From assembly GCA_049680185.1 (NCBI GenBank), contig JBAUHI010000040.1:21527-85526 (forward strand): a stretch of DNA of 64,000 bases, in the 5' to 3' direction. Position numbers and translations under genes: made by a program. Below the pieces are notes generated by a model. That model was not told the DNA's origin, did no database searches, and saw only the letters and a program-made list of their open reading frames with translations. This stretch comes from CAMLHU01 sp049680185 (GTDB lineage Bacteria; Gemmatimonadota; Gemmatimonadetes; Gemmatimonadales; GWC2-71-9). This document shows, in pieces, positions 33,961 to 43,658 of the stretch (position 1 is its first letter; each line of letters opens with the position of its first letter).

Positions 33961-35049
33961 TTACGTCCTCGCGCGCGCCAGCAGCCAGAGGCCGAGGAAG
34001 AGGAAGAGCACTGTCGGGAACCAGGCCGCGATCTGGGGTGGAACGACGCCGCTGATCCCGATGGCCTGGGAGAGCTGAATGAGTGTCAGGAAGATGAGGG
34101 TGGTGCCGAGGCTCAAGGCCAGCCCCACCGCGGCACCGGCCCGGGGTGCCGTGAGCGCGAGTGGCGCGCCGAAGAGTGCGATCACGATGCAGGTGATCGG
34201 GAGCACGATCTTGAGCGATCGCTCGACGATGAGCTTGTTGGCGTCGTTCCCGGAGCGTTGCAGGGCGGTGATGTAGTCGCCCAGTTCACCGAAGCGCATC
34301 TCCTCGGGGTCCTTCGGCTCCTGCAGCAGTTCGGCGGGCTTCTCGTGCATCGCGTTGAGGCGGAGGGTCGCGAAGGAGAAGTCCTGGACATCGGCCAGGT
34401 CGCCGATCAGCCGGGTGGCGCCGTTCCAGAGCCGCCAATGGCGGCCGGCGGAGTCCCAGCGAGCACTGTCGGCAGTGACGACGATGGTGGGGAAGGCATC
34501 TCCGGTACCTTGGCGTTCGAGCAGGAGCCCGCCCAGGGTGCGATCCGAGATGTCGAGCGAGCGGATGGTGTAGACCCACCCCTGATCGGCGCGGAAGACG
34601 AAGTTGTACTTCTCGTTGCGCGACTGGACCTGCTTCTTGCCCTCGATCTCGAGCCCCTTCCGCGTGGCGCCGGGGGCGAGCTCACCGACCACCACGCCCA
34701 GCGCCGCAGCGAACATCGACGCGATGATCAGGGGGCGGAGCATCCGGTGGAAGCTCACCCCCGAGGCCTTGACCGCGGTGAGTTCGGTGTTGCGGCTCAG
34801 ATTCCCGATGGTGAAGATGGTGGCGAAGAGTACCGCGGCCGGCATGACCTCGAACATGTTCTCGGGGAGCCGGAGGAGGGTGGCCAGCGCGATGCGCTTC
34901 CACCCCAGGCCATTCTGGAGCCAGCCGTTGATATTGTCGGTGAGCTCGATGATGATCGTCGTGAGCGGCAGCCCGATCGCCGTGAGCACGAAGATCTTCG
35001 ACCACGAGCTCAGGATGTAGCGGTCGAGGATCCGGGGCTGGAGCCTCAT
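33961..35049 (-). CDS. lptG: LPS export permease LptG
   Basis: 362-aa YjgP/YjgQ-family permease. Helices lie near both termini with a periplasmic beta-jellyroll between. The N-terminus ILDRYILSSW, the NTELTAVKASGVSFHRMLRPL segment and the C-terminal helices are characteristic. With LptF it forms the LptB2FG complex that extracts lipopolysaccharide from the inner membrane, so the organism is a diderm with LPS-like lipids (family knowledge). ATG 35049 overlaps the lptF stop as ATGA. The assignment of F versus G rests on order and sequence flavour and could be swapped. Confidence 0.85.
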   Translation of the reverse strand: MRLQPRILDRYILSSWSKIFVLTAIGLPLTTIIIELTDNINGWLQNGLGWKRIALATLLRLPENMFEVMPAAVLFATIFTIGNLSRNTELTAVKASGVSFHRMLRPLIIASMFAAALGVVVGELAPGATRKGLEIEGKKQVQSRNEKYNFVFRADQGWVYTIRSLDISDRTLGGLLLERQGTGDAFPTIVVTADSARWDSAGRHWRLWNGATRLIGDLADVQDFSFATLRLNAMHEKPAELLQEPKDPEEMRFGELGDYITALQRSGNDANKLIVERSLKIVLPITCIVIALFGAPLALTAPRAGAAVGLALSLGTTLIFLTLIQLSQAIGISGVVPPQIAAWFPTVLFLFLGLWLLARART

Positions 35050-36635
35050 CGGGCCCTCCTGAAGCGGCCGAAGATCGAGTCGAGGAGGTCCTTCAAGTCC
35101 CCGCCGCGGGTGGACCCCGATTCGCGGCTCACCCGCTGGATGCCGATCAGGGCGGCCACCAGCAGCACGACGTTGGGGGCCCACATCGACCAGAACGGCG
35201 GGATGAGCCCCCGCTTGCCGAGGGCCTCACCGCCGATCAGCGCGCTGTAGTAGAGGGAAAAGAGCCCCAGCCCGGCACCGATCACGAGACCCATCCCGCC
35301 GCGCGGGAAGCGGAGTGCCAGGGGCACCCCCACCAGGGCAAAGATGAGACAGGCGAAGCTCAGGGCCCACTTCTTCCAGATCTCGACCAGGAAGTCGTTC
35401 CGCTTCATGACGGCCGACTGGAGCTGGCTGCGGGTATTGCTGAGGCGGAACGAGCCCGCCAGTGCCACCGGCGCCGCACCGCCGTGCAAACTGCGGAGGC
35501 TGTCGCGCGTCGCGGCCGCTTGGCGGGTCGAGTCGATGGCCCATGCGGAATCGTGCTTCATTTGGGCGGCTTGGAGGAGCTTGCGGCGCCGGATCTGCTG
35601 GCCCATTGGCGAGAGCTTCCGCACGGGGTGCTGCTGTGCAGGGACCTGCGCCTCGGCCGTCTTCGGTAACACGAGGCCGATCCAGTGACGCCAGCCGCAG
35701 GGCCGTGGCGCCAGGGTGCGCGTCGGCAAGGGTGGGGGGAGTGGGGGCAGCCGGAGGATGATCCGAAGATCACCGTTTCGGAGCCGGGCGGCATCGGCCC
35801 GAACGGCGGTGGCGTCCCGATCGGCGGCCTGCACCACGCTGTCCATTTCGCAGGTGGTCATCTCCCGATCGCCGCGGGAGATCGACGTGTCGGCTTGGCG
35901 GTCGAGCGAGTTGGCGACGTTGCGCACCTTGATGGTGTTGACCCGGTAGGCCGTCGTCTGGAAAAGCTCGGGGTGGTCTTCCTCGTATTCGTGGATGACA
36001 CCGTCGTAGAGCCGGAGCTCGAGGTCCGGGTGCCCGGTCTCGTAGGCCAGCCGCCCGCTGTCGGCGTAGATGACCCGGCGCACATTGCGGTCGTTCAGGT
36101 CGAACAGCGACACATCGCGCATCTTGCCGGTGGCGGCGTCGATCCGGCTGGCGCGCAGGAAATAGGCCGAGGGCGGGATCGGGTTGATCGCCTGCTCCCG
36201 GAGGTCGAGGGTCGGCTTCTTCCGGCCGATATCCTCGATGAGGGCCTTGAGTCGGGCGTTGGTGCGGGGATGGATCTGGTCGGTCAGGAGGAAGTTGGCG
36301 GCCGACAGGACGAGCCCTGCCACGATCACGGGACGGAGCATCTGGTGGACGCTGACGCCGCTCGCCCGCATGGCGGTGATCTCGTTGTCGGCGGCGAGGT
36401 GGGTGAACGCATAGAGCGTCGCGAGGAGCACCGCCATCGGCACCGTCATCACCAGGATGAAGGGCAGCGTCAGCAGGAAGAACTCCCCGACCACGCTCCA
36501 CGGCAGGCCCTTGCCGACCAGCTTGGGGATCTTGTCGGCCACCTGATTGAGCAGCAGGAGCCCGGTGAGCCCCGACAGCGCAAAGAGGAACGGCGCCACC
36601 AACTGGCGGACGATGTAACGATCGAGAAGGCGCAC
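35046..36635 (-). CDS. lptF: LPS export permease LptF, with an enlarged periplasmic region
   Basis: 529 aa, against roughly 360-400 for typical LptF. The N-terminal LLDRYIVRQLVAPF, the coupling segment NEITAMRASGVSVHQML and the C-terminal block FACLIFALVGVPLALRF are intact. Between about residues 265 and 400 there is an extra stretch with a proline run (LPPLPPPLPTRTLAPRP) and a basic, glutamine-rich helical segment. The frame is open throughout, so it reads as a true insertion rather than a frameshift. Start is GTG 36635, divergent from sprA across 91 bp. Confidence 0.85.
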   Translation of the reverse strand: MRLLDRYIVRQLVAPFLFALSGLTGLLLLNQVADKIPKLVGKGLPWSVVGEFFLLTLPFILVMTVPMAVLLATLYAFTHLAADNEITAMRASGVSVHQMLRPVIVAGLVLSAANFLLTDQIHPRTNARLKALIEDIGRKKPTLDLREQAINPIPPSAYFLRASRIDAATGKMRDVSLFDLNDRNVRRVIYADSGRLAYETGHPDLELRLYDGVIHEYEEDHPELFQTTAYRVNTIKVRNVANSLDRQADTSISRGDREMTTCEMDSVVQAADRDATAVRADAARLRNGDLRIILRLPPLPPPLPTRTLAPRPCGWRHWIGLVLPKTAEAQVPAQQHPVRKLSPMGQQIRRRKLLQAAQMKHDSAWAIDSTRQAAATRDSLRSLHGGAAPVALAGSFRLSNTRSQLQSAVMKRNDFLVEIWKKWALSFACLIFALVGVPLALRFPRGGMGLVIGAGLGLFSLYYSALIGGEALGKRGLIPPFWSMWAPNVVLLVAALIGIQRVSRESGSTRGGDLKDLLDSIFGRFRRAR

Positions 36636-36652
36636 GGGCTCTGGTCCGCCGG

Positions 36653-36681
36653 TTGTCGGAGTGTCTAAGTCCTAGTATATT
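36653..36681 (+). promoter_or_regulatory. Candidate sprA promoter in the lptF/sprA divergent region
   Basis: TTGTCG (36653-36658), 17-bp spacer, TATATT (36676-36681); the sprA GTG is 45 bp downstream. On the opposite strand GTAAGTTGG (36691-36683) lies upstream of lptF and resembles the -10-like motif at 30340 and 51679. Confidence 0.45.
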
Positions 36682-36726
36682 ACCAACTTACCGCCCCTAC
36701 AAGGCCGCATCCCCGACCACTTTGCC

Positions 36727-39700
36727 GTGGCGCGCTTCGTCGCCCTGTCCCTCCTCCTCACGGTCCCCGTCGGTCTGGCGGCGCAAGCGACACCGGCGCC
36801 TGTCCCGGCCGACACGGTCGGACCGCACCTGGTGGCCGGGTTCCCCCCCTACCGGTACACCATCGTCCCGCCGGAGGCGCATCGGCTGGCGGAGGTGTTC
36901 CTGCGCCGTGACGGGGCGGCACGGACCGCCCGGTGGGCCGATTCCGTGACGGTGGCCCTCGATTCGGCCCGGCGGGTGCGCTCGGCGGATTTCGCGGCCC
37001 GGGAACTCTTCAAGGACAACGCCGCGGTCGCCGCGGTCTCGGATACCGGTGGATTCCTCGGTATCGACCGTCGGTATGCCGACCTGAGCCTGGACGGCCA
37101 GGGTCGAGTGGAGGTCCGGACCCAGCGCGACAAGAACGAACGGTGCACCTCCTACCAGCTCCTCGATCCCGCGAGCGGATGCCGAGGCATCTTCACCCCG
37201 CCGAGCATCAACGACGAACTCACGATGCGGGCCGCCGGGACCATCGGCAGCCGGTTGCACGTCGACCTCGACTACGACAGCCAGCGGGACTTCTCCGCCA
37301 ACAACGACATCCGGGTCTACTACCAGGGCCTCCAGGACGAAGTCCTGCAGCGGCTCGACTTCGGGACCGTCACCTTCGTGGCGCCGCCGTCCCGGTTCAT
37401 CACCGCGACGATCCCGGCCAACAGCTTCGGGGTGAGTGCCCGATTCCAGATCGGTGACCTGCAGGTCCAGGCCCTGGCGGCGTCCCAGAAAGGGAGCGTG
37501 GTGGCCGACCGGCACTACACCATCGGTGCCACGACCAGCCAGCCCCAGGACCGCCAGATCCGCGACCTCGACTACGAGGCGGGGCGGTTCTTCTGGGTGG
37601 TGGACCCGGTGCGCCTTCCCGGCTATCCGGCCGTCGACATCCTGAACGTCGATCCGGCCGTCCTCACCCCCGACCAGCGCCCCGCCCAGATCCGGGTGTA
37701 TCGGTACCGCCCGGTGACCCAATCGAGCACCAGCTCCGACCTGACCGGCATCACCGCCGTGGCAACGCGCCCGGACAGCCCGCAGGCGACCGGACGGCTG
37801 CGGTGGGAGTTGCTGGTGCCAGGGACGGACTACTATCTCGATCCGTCCGGCACCTGGTTCGCGTTGGCGGCCAACCTGGACCAGAACTCCTACCTGGCGG
37901 TGTCGTACGTGACCGTGGCCGGCAACAAGGTCGGCACCTTTCCGTCGCAGGACGATCCGGCAGGCAACGACTCGCTGGAATTGATCGTGGAGCCGCGCCG
38001 GGGCCCCGATGTGCCGACCTTCCGGTACGAGATGCGCCAGGTCTATCGCATTGCCGGGACCGACCTCGATCGTTCGTCATTGCAGGTGGCCATCACGGTC
38101 AACCAGTCGGAGCGTCCGCTCGGTGGGGCGCCGACCTACCTGGCCCAGCTGGGACTGGCGGTGAGCAGCGATCCGCACCTGCTCGACGTCGATAACCGGC
38201 TCTTTCCCCGCACCCGAGACCCGGGTGCGGCGGCGGTGGTGCGGGAGTCCTACATCATCTTTCCGCACCTGACGCCGTTCGCGGATCCGACCCGGCTGCA
38301 GCCGACCGAGCGGGACGACTCGCTCTATCGCACGCCGGATTACCTGCTGCTGACGCAGGGACCGCCCACCAAGTTCACCTTCGGGTTCAAGTACAACGCT
38401 GCCGTCTCGGGCGATCGCAATACCCTCAGCCTCAACGCCTTCCAGCTGCGGCCCCAGAGCGAGCAGATCACCGTCAACGGGCGCGCGCTGACCCGGGACG
38501 TCGACTACTCCATCTCCTACGACCTGGGCCAGGTGACGTTCCTCGACCCTGACGCATTGTTCGGCAATGCGGGGCCGGTGGACGTGGAAGCGCGGTTCGA
38601 GGAGCGCGGCATCTTTGCGGTCGCGCCGACGAGCATCTTCGGGTTCACGAGCACGTACAAGATCGGCGACGTGGGTGATGTGAACCTCATCGGCATCTAC
38701 CAGAAGCAGCAGTCCGCCTACAATCGGCCGCCGATCGGATTCGAGCCGACGTCGAACTTCACGGGAGGGATGACCACCAATCTCGGGTTCCAGGGCGGTG
38801 GCCTGACCCGCCTGGTGGGCCACCTCTCGCCGACCGGCGCCACCGCGCCGTCGCGGCTCGACCTGCACGGCGAGCTGGCCTTCACCAAGCCCAATCCGAA
38901 CCAGGCCGGTGCCGCCTACGTCGAGGACTTCGAGGGGGGCGGCGGTCTCCAGGTGTCGTTGCGGGAGAACAGCTGGAACTTCTCCAGCGTGCCCCAGCAC
39001 CCGTACGGCCTCGAAGGGATCGGGTTCGCGGCGGGGTTCGATTCCGCCGACGCCGTGATGCTCACCTGGCAGAACCTCTATCGGGATCCCAGCACCGGCG
39101 GCGCCGTGCAGGTGCGGACCACCGACATCGACAGCCTGATCCGATTGACCAGTGGCTCGCCGCTCGAAACGGTGCTCTACGTCGCGATCCACCCCGACAC
39201 TTCTGGAGGCTTTCCGATCTATGACTCGGTGGTGAAGGCGGTGCGGCTGCGCTGGAGCCAGCCGGCCCGGCCGGGGCAGCCCCGGTGGCGGACGATGGTG
39301 ACCGCGCTGAGCCAGACCGGCACCGACCTCTCCAGCACGCAGTATCTCGAGTTCTGGGTATACCAGGATCCGTTCGATGGTCCCCGCCGCGCCGACTCGG
39401 TCGGGGCGCGGCTGGTGTTCGACCTGGGGTCGGTCAACGAGGACGCGCTCGCGATCGTCCCGGAATCGCTCACGGTCTCGCCCAATGGCGTCGATTCGAG
39501 CTTCCACGGCCGGCGCTACACCGGGGTGGGCCGACTCGACACCGAGCGGGAGCCGACCGGGGTCTTCAACGCGGCGGCCGATGACATCGGCATCCTGCAG
39601 GACCGTCCCGATTCGCTGGTGGTGAACGGCCAGATGCTCACGAGTGTCGCCCTGTGCCAGCGTCAGCTGTCGGCGTCGGTGCCGCTGTACGGCTGGGGCG

Positions 39701-42700
39701 ACCTCGATGTGCGATGCACCAACGGGAACGGCACCCTTGACGCCGAGGACTTGAACGGTGACAACGTCCTCAACGCGAACGGCGCTGGCGACAACGTCGA
39801 CCGGTACATCGTGGACCTCGCCAACTCCCCGTACTTCGTGCGGAACGGTGGTCCCGGCTGGGCATTGTACCGGATCCCGTTGCGGCAACCGGACGCGGTC
39901 CTGGGGACACCCGACCTCCATCTGGTGCAGCAGCTCAGGATCACCATCGCGGTGCCGCCGACGGCATCTCCCGAGAAGCTGGCGCGGTTCGGCTTTGCCC
40001 GGATGCAGTTCGTGGGCTCCCCCTGGCTGCGGCGGGCGGCGACCCCGATCCAGGGGCTGAGCGGATCGGTGGGACTGCCGACCGGCGAGGTCGATGTCGG
40101 CGTGGTCTCGACCGACAACCAGGAGCTCGGCTACGTGCCGCCGCCTGGAGCGGTGGATCAGTCGAATGAGATCGGTTCCATCAGCAGCGGCGTGCAGGTC
40201 AACGAGCGTTCACTCCGCATCACCGCTACCGATCTGGGCGCGGGCCAGCGGGCCGAGGCGGTCGGTCGCTTCCCGGCCGGACCCCAGAACCTGCTCAAGT
40301 ACCAGACGCTCCGGCTCTGGGTGCGGGGGCGTGGCGCGGGGTGGGAGTCGCACCAGTTGCAGGCGATCTTCAAAGTCGGCAGCGACGACAAGGATTTCTA
40401 CGCCTACCGGACCAATGCGGTGACGACGTCGTGGCTCCCGGAAGTGGTCATCGACCTTGCCAAGTGGCGGCAGCTGCGGGCCCAGATCGAGTCGCGCTGG
40501 CTCACCGGTCAACCGCCCAGCGGATCTGCAGCGTGCGGCGGCGATTCGACCGCCTACGTGGCGTGCGACGGTCCCTACCTCGTCCAGGTGGGTAACCCGG
40601 GGATCAACCCGCCGAACCTGGCGGCGGTCCAGGAGCTGTCCGCGTCGATCTACGACTCGAGCAGCTCGGCCTTTCCCACGGCCGAGCTCTGGGTGGACGA
40701 CATCCGGATGAGCGACCCGATCGCGGAGATCGGGACCGCGGCGGCGCTCACGGCACATCTTTCCGCCTCCGACATGGCCGACGTCGACCTTTCGTTCATC
40801 CGGCAGGACGGGAACTACCAGCAGATCGGGCAGGATCCGACCTACCAGACGAACACCACAGCATCGGCCGGGACCACGGTGCGGCTGGACCGGTTCCTGC
40901 CGGCATCGTTGGGGATCGCCGCACCGGTCACCATCGGGCTGTCCCGATCCACCACCGATCCGGACCTGCTGCAGGGGACCGACCTCCGCGGGGCGGACCT
41001 GGCGGGGCTTCGCAAGCCGGTGAGCACCTCCACATCGTGGACGCTCACGCTTCGACGTACCGCAGTGTCCAAGCGCTGGTGGCTGCATGCCCTGGTCGAT
41101 CCGTTGAGCCTCTCGGCCCAGACCTCGACCGGGAATGCCACGGGCCTGCTTTCGACCTCGTCGACCAGCAACTACGCCTTGGGGGCTTCGTACAATCTCC
41201 CGGTCGCGGCCCCCAATACCGTCCTCGACCTGACCGGCCTCGTGGGGCTGCTGCCGCGCTTCCTCGCGCAGACCGAATTCGGGGACGGCCTGAAACATCC
41301 CGCCTTGAAGCTGGCGCCGATCAACATCCGCTGGTCCAGCGGGCTGACTTACAACCAGGCGACCTATGTGTCGTACCTGGTGCCGGTGGCCCGCGCCGAC
41401 GATTCGCTGCTCACGGCCTCGCAGAATCTCGCCGATATCTGGCGCAACTCGGCCGGGATGACCTTCCAGCCGTTCCAGGCCATCACGCTCAATGCCGACC
41501 TGACCAGCTCCCGAGATCTTCGGGCCTATCCGGACTCCACGCCCCTCGGGCGGCTGGTCGGCGCCCAGCGGAGCGAGTTCCTCGGGTTCGACGCCGGCGT
41601 CGAACGGGACCGGGCGCTCACCACGTCGATGGCATTCACGCCGTCGATCTCACGTTGGCTGACCCCCCGGGTCCTCAGGACCAGCAGCTTCGTGCTGAAC
41701 CGGTACCTCACCGGCCGCGATCCGGTGCGCGCCGACGACGACACCGCCGGCCGGTTCCTCCTGCCCCAGACGCTCAACAACACCCAGGCGTGGGAGGTCG
41801 GCGCGGGCGTCGACCTCACGCAGTCGGTCAATGCCATCTTTGGCGACAGCAGCGGGATCGCCCGTGCGTTGCGTCGGGTGCGCCCGCTCGACATCTCCCG
41901 ACGCACGGTGCTGTCGTCGACCTTCGACATGGCGGCATTCCAGCCGTCGCTCGGCTACCAGTTCGCCTTCGGCAACACCGGCGATTTCCTGACCCAGCAG
42001 GGCACCGCCGCACTGGCGACGACCGATGGGACCACCGACGCGCTCACCGGCGCGGCCGACCTCCCCGGAGGCTTCAGTCTCACGGCCACGTACGGGCTCA
42101 CGACACGGTCCCAATACGCACGGGTGCCCGGCACCTACCAGCGGACCGACACCCGCCAGACCGACTGGCCGGTCGGGTCGGTGCGATGGACCCATCCGAT
42201 GCGCAGTGGTCCGCTGGTGCTCCTGAGCTCCGGCATCAACATCCGGCAGACCGAGGGCACGACCTTCACGCCGGTCACGTCCGGCGCAGGCAGCACCGGT
42301 CGGGTGCTGTCATCCAGCCTGTCGCCCGATGCGGCGCTCACGTTCCGCAACGGGATGTCGATGACGCTCAACTACTCGAAGGTGGATCAGGTGAATTCGG
42401 TGAGCGGCAACCAGTCCCAGACCGCCCAGCGCACATTCAACGCTACGCTCAACGACGTCTTCCGGCTCCCGGCGAGCCTCAGCCACTTGAGGCGCCAGGT
42501 CCGCGCCTCGTTCTCGGCATTACGTTCCATCTCCACCACCTGCGCCAGTCAGGCCGGTGGACCGTGCACCAGCGTGTCCGATCAGCGCCGTACCGAGCTC
42601 AGCGGGGCCTTCTACACCGACCTCGTGGCCCTCGCGGAGGCCGGGCTCTCGTTCGGCTATACCGTCAACGAGGCGCGAGAGGTCAACCAATACACCACCA

Positions 42701-42756
42701 GTCTCTTTGTGAGTGCCAGCATGAACATCCAGCTCAGTTCCGGAGGATACCGATGA
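36727..42756 (+). CDS. sprA: SprA/Sov-like giant outer-membrane translocon protein
   Basis: 2009 aa, somewhat shorter than the about 2400 aa of Flavobacterium SprA. The signal peptide ends VGLAA before Q. Family landmarks include ITVNGRALTRDVDYSISYDL, the segment FGFTSTYKIGD, and AYVEDFEGG (residues 730-738), matching the A-Y-x-D-D-F-E-G signature of SprA. The chain is beta-rich to its end and finishes in FVSASMNIQLSSGGYR. In Bacteroidetes SprA is a very large barrel through which type IX cargo crosses, with PorV bound to it. Start is GTG 36727. Its stop overlaps the next gene as ATGA, implying coupled expression. Confidence 0.85.
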   Translation: MARFVALSLLLTVPVGLAAQATPAPVPADTVGPHLVAGFPPYRYTIVPPEAHRLAEVFLRRDGAARTARWADSVTVALDSARRVRSADFAARELFKDNAAVAAVSDTGGFLGIDRRYADLSLDGQGRVEVRTQRDKNERCTSYQLLDPASGCRGIFTPPSINDELTMRAAGTIGSRLHVDLDYDSQRDFSANNDIRVYYQGLQDEVLQRLDFGTVTFVAPPSRFITATIPANSFGVSARFQIGDLQVQALAASQKGSVVADRHYTIGATTSQPQDRQIRDLDYEAGRFFWVVDPVRLPGYPAVDILNVDPAVLTPDQRPAQIRVYRYRPVTQSSTSSDLTGITAVATRPDSPQATGRLRWELLVPGTDYYLDPSGTWFALAANLDQNSYLAVSYVTVAGNKVGTFPSQDDPAGNDSLELIVEPRRGPDVPTFRYEMRQVYRIAGTDLDRSSLQVAITVNQSERPLGGAPTYLAQLGLAVSSDPHLLDVDNRLFPRTRDPGAAAVVRESYIIFPHLTPFADPTRLQPTERDDSLYRTPDYLLLTQGPPTKFTFGFKYNAAVSGDRNTLSLNAFQLRPQSEQITVNGRALTRDVDYSISYDLGQVTFLDPDALFGNAGPVDVEARFEERGIFAVAPTSIFGFTSTYKIGDVGDVNLIGIYQKQQSAYNRPPIGFEPTSNFTGGMTTNLGFQGGGLTRLVGHLSPTGATAPSRLDLHGELAFTKPNPNQAGAAYVEDFEGGGGLQVSLRENSWNFSSVPQHPYGLEGIGFAAGFDSADAVMLTWQNLYRDPSTGGAVQVRTTDIDSLIRLTSGSPLETVLYVAIHPDTSGGFPIYDSVVKAVRLRWSQPARPGQPRWRTMVTALSQTGTDLSSTQYLEFWVYQDPFDGPRRADSVGARLVFDLGSVNEDALAIVPESLTVSPNGVDSSFHGRRYTGVGRLDTEREPTGVFNAAADDIGILQDRPDSLVVNGQMLTSVALCQRQLSASVPLYGWGDLDVRCTNGNGTLDAEDLNGDNVLNANGAGDNVDRYIVDLANSPYFVRNGGPGWALYRIPLRQPDAVLGTPDLHLVQQLRITIAVPPTASPEKLARFGFARMQFVGSPWLRRAATPIQGLSGSVGLPTGEVDVGVVSTDNQELGYVPPPGAVDQSNEIGSISSGVQVNERSLRITATDLGAGQRAEAVGRFPAGPQNLLKYQTLRLWVRGRGAGWESHQLQAIFKVGSDDKDFYAYRTNAVTTSWLPEVVIDLAKWRQLRAQIESRWLTGQPPSGSAACGGDSTAYVACDGPYLVQVGNPGINPPNLAAVQELSASIYDSSSSAFPTAELWVDDIRMSDPIAEIGTAAALTAHLSASDMADVDLSFIRQDGNYQQIGQDPTYQTNTTASAGTTVRLDRFLPASLGIAAPVTIGLSRSTTDPDLLQGTDLRGADLAGLRKPVSTSTSWTLTLRRTAVSKRWWLHALVDPLSLSAQTSTGNATGLLSTSSTSNYALGASYNLPVAAPNTVLDLTGLVGLLPRFLAQTEFGDGLKHPALKLAPINIRWSSGLTYNQATYVSYLVPVARADDSLLTASQNLADIWRNSAGMTFQPFQAITLNADLTSSRDLRAYPDSTPLGRLVGAQRSEFLGFDAGVERDRALTTSMAFTPSISRWLTPRVLRTSSFVLNRYLTGRDPVRADDDTAGRFLLPQTLNNTQAWEVGAGVDLTQSVNAIFGDSSGIARALRRVRPLDISRRTVLSSTFDMAAFQPSLGYQFAFGNTGDFLTQQGTAALATTDGTTDALTGAADLPGGFSLTATYGLTTRSQYARVPGTYQRTDTRQTDWPVGSVRWTHPMRSGPLVLLSSGINIRQTEGTTFTPVTSGAGSTGRVLSSSLSPDAALTFRNGMSMTLNYSKVDQVNSVSGNQSQTAQRTFNATLNDVFRLPASLSHLRRQVRASFSALRSISTTCASQAGGPCTSVSDQRRTELSGAFYTDLVALAEAGLSFGYTVNEAREVNQYTTSLFVSASMNIQLSSGGYR

Positions 42757-43658
42757 TCCGTCGCGCCGCGGTCCTGGTCGCGTTCGCCGCCGCCTGCGCG
42801 TCCGCGCCGCCGCCCTCCCGGGAATTCGACGGGACACAGGCGATGCGCTACGTCGACCAGCAGCTGGCCTTCGGCCCCCGGATCCCCGGGACCAGAGGCC
42901 ATGATGCGATGGGCGCCTGGCTCGACTCCCTCCTCCGCACCCGGGCCGACACGGTCATCGTCCAAGCGTGGACCCACACGCCCGCCCACGGACCCCCGGT
43001 CCAGATGAAGAACTACCTGGCCCGGTTCAATCCGACGGCCTCCCACCGCGTCCTCTTCCTGGCCCATTGGGACACCCGCCCCATCTCCGACGGCCCCAAT
43101 TCCAAGGACCCCAAGGCACCGGTGCCAGGGGCCGATGATGGTGCCTCCGGCGTGGCGGTGCTCCTCGGGATGGCGGATGCGCTCAAGAAGAATGCCCCCG
43201 GCACCGGCGTCGACCTCCTCTTCGTCGACGGCGAGGACTTCGGTGATTTCGACGCCCCCGGACGCCCCGATGTCCTCGTCGGCGCCCGCTACTACGCCGA
43301 CCACCTCCCTCCGGGCCCGCTCCCGGCGTGGGCGGTCCTCCTCGACATGGTGGGGCACAAGCACGTCTCGCTGAGCCCGGAGGGGTATTCGGTTTCCGCC
43401 GCGCCCGACGTGGTGGAGCGGTTCTGGGGGATGGCCCGGACCACTGGCCACGCCGACCTCTTTCCCGCGACACCGGGTGGTCCGATCATCGATGATCACA
43501 TCGAACTGCAGCGCGTGGGCATCCGCGCCATCGACGTCATCGATCTCAATTACGACTATTGGCACACCAAGGACGATACCGCCGACAAGCTGAGCGTCGC
43601 GAGCCTCCAGGCGGTCGGCGATGTGTCGATGGGGATGGTGCGGACGGAAATGCCGTGA
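42753..43658 (+). CDS. M28-family glutaminyl-peptide cyclotransferase-like lipoprotein
   Basis: 301 aa. Lipobox FAAAC at C15. The M28 fold is visible: LFLAHWDTRP, PVPGADDGASGVAVLL (metal ligand D129), LLFVDGEDFGD (E161 catalytic, D162 metal), DDHIELQRVGIRAIDVID and DYWHTKDDTADKLS (H271). The spacing and wording, especially DGE[DE], DDHI and WHT-x-DD, match type II glutaminyl cyclases such as human QC and the Porphyromonas enzyme better than ordinary aminopeptidases. Such enzymes convert N-terminal Gln to pyroglutamate. It overlaps sprA by ATGA. Ordinary M28 aminopeptidase activity remains possible. Confidence 0.8.
   Translation: MIRRAAVLVAFAAACASAPPPSREFDGTQAMRYVDQQLAFGPRIPGTRGHDAMGAWLDSLLRTRADTVIVQAWTHTPAHGPPVQMKNYLARFNPTASHRVLFLAHWDTRPISDGPNSKDPKAPVPGADDGASGVAVLLGMADALKKNAPGTGVDLLFVDGEDFGDFDAPGRPDVLVGARYYADHLPPGPLPAWAVLLDMVGHKHVSLSPEGYSVSAAPDVVERFWGMARTTGHADLFPATPGGPIIDDHIELQRVGIRAIDVIDLNYDYWHTKDDTADKLSVASLQAVGDVSMGMVRTEMP

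Noticed and set aside
41037..43658. An 873-aa protein containing the M28 domain
   Set aside because: The first 570 residues are a shadow of sprA; the ATG at 42753 with lipobox and ATGA overlap is the real start.
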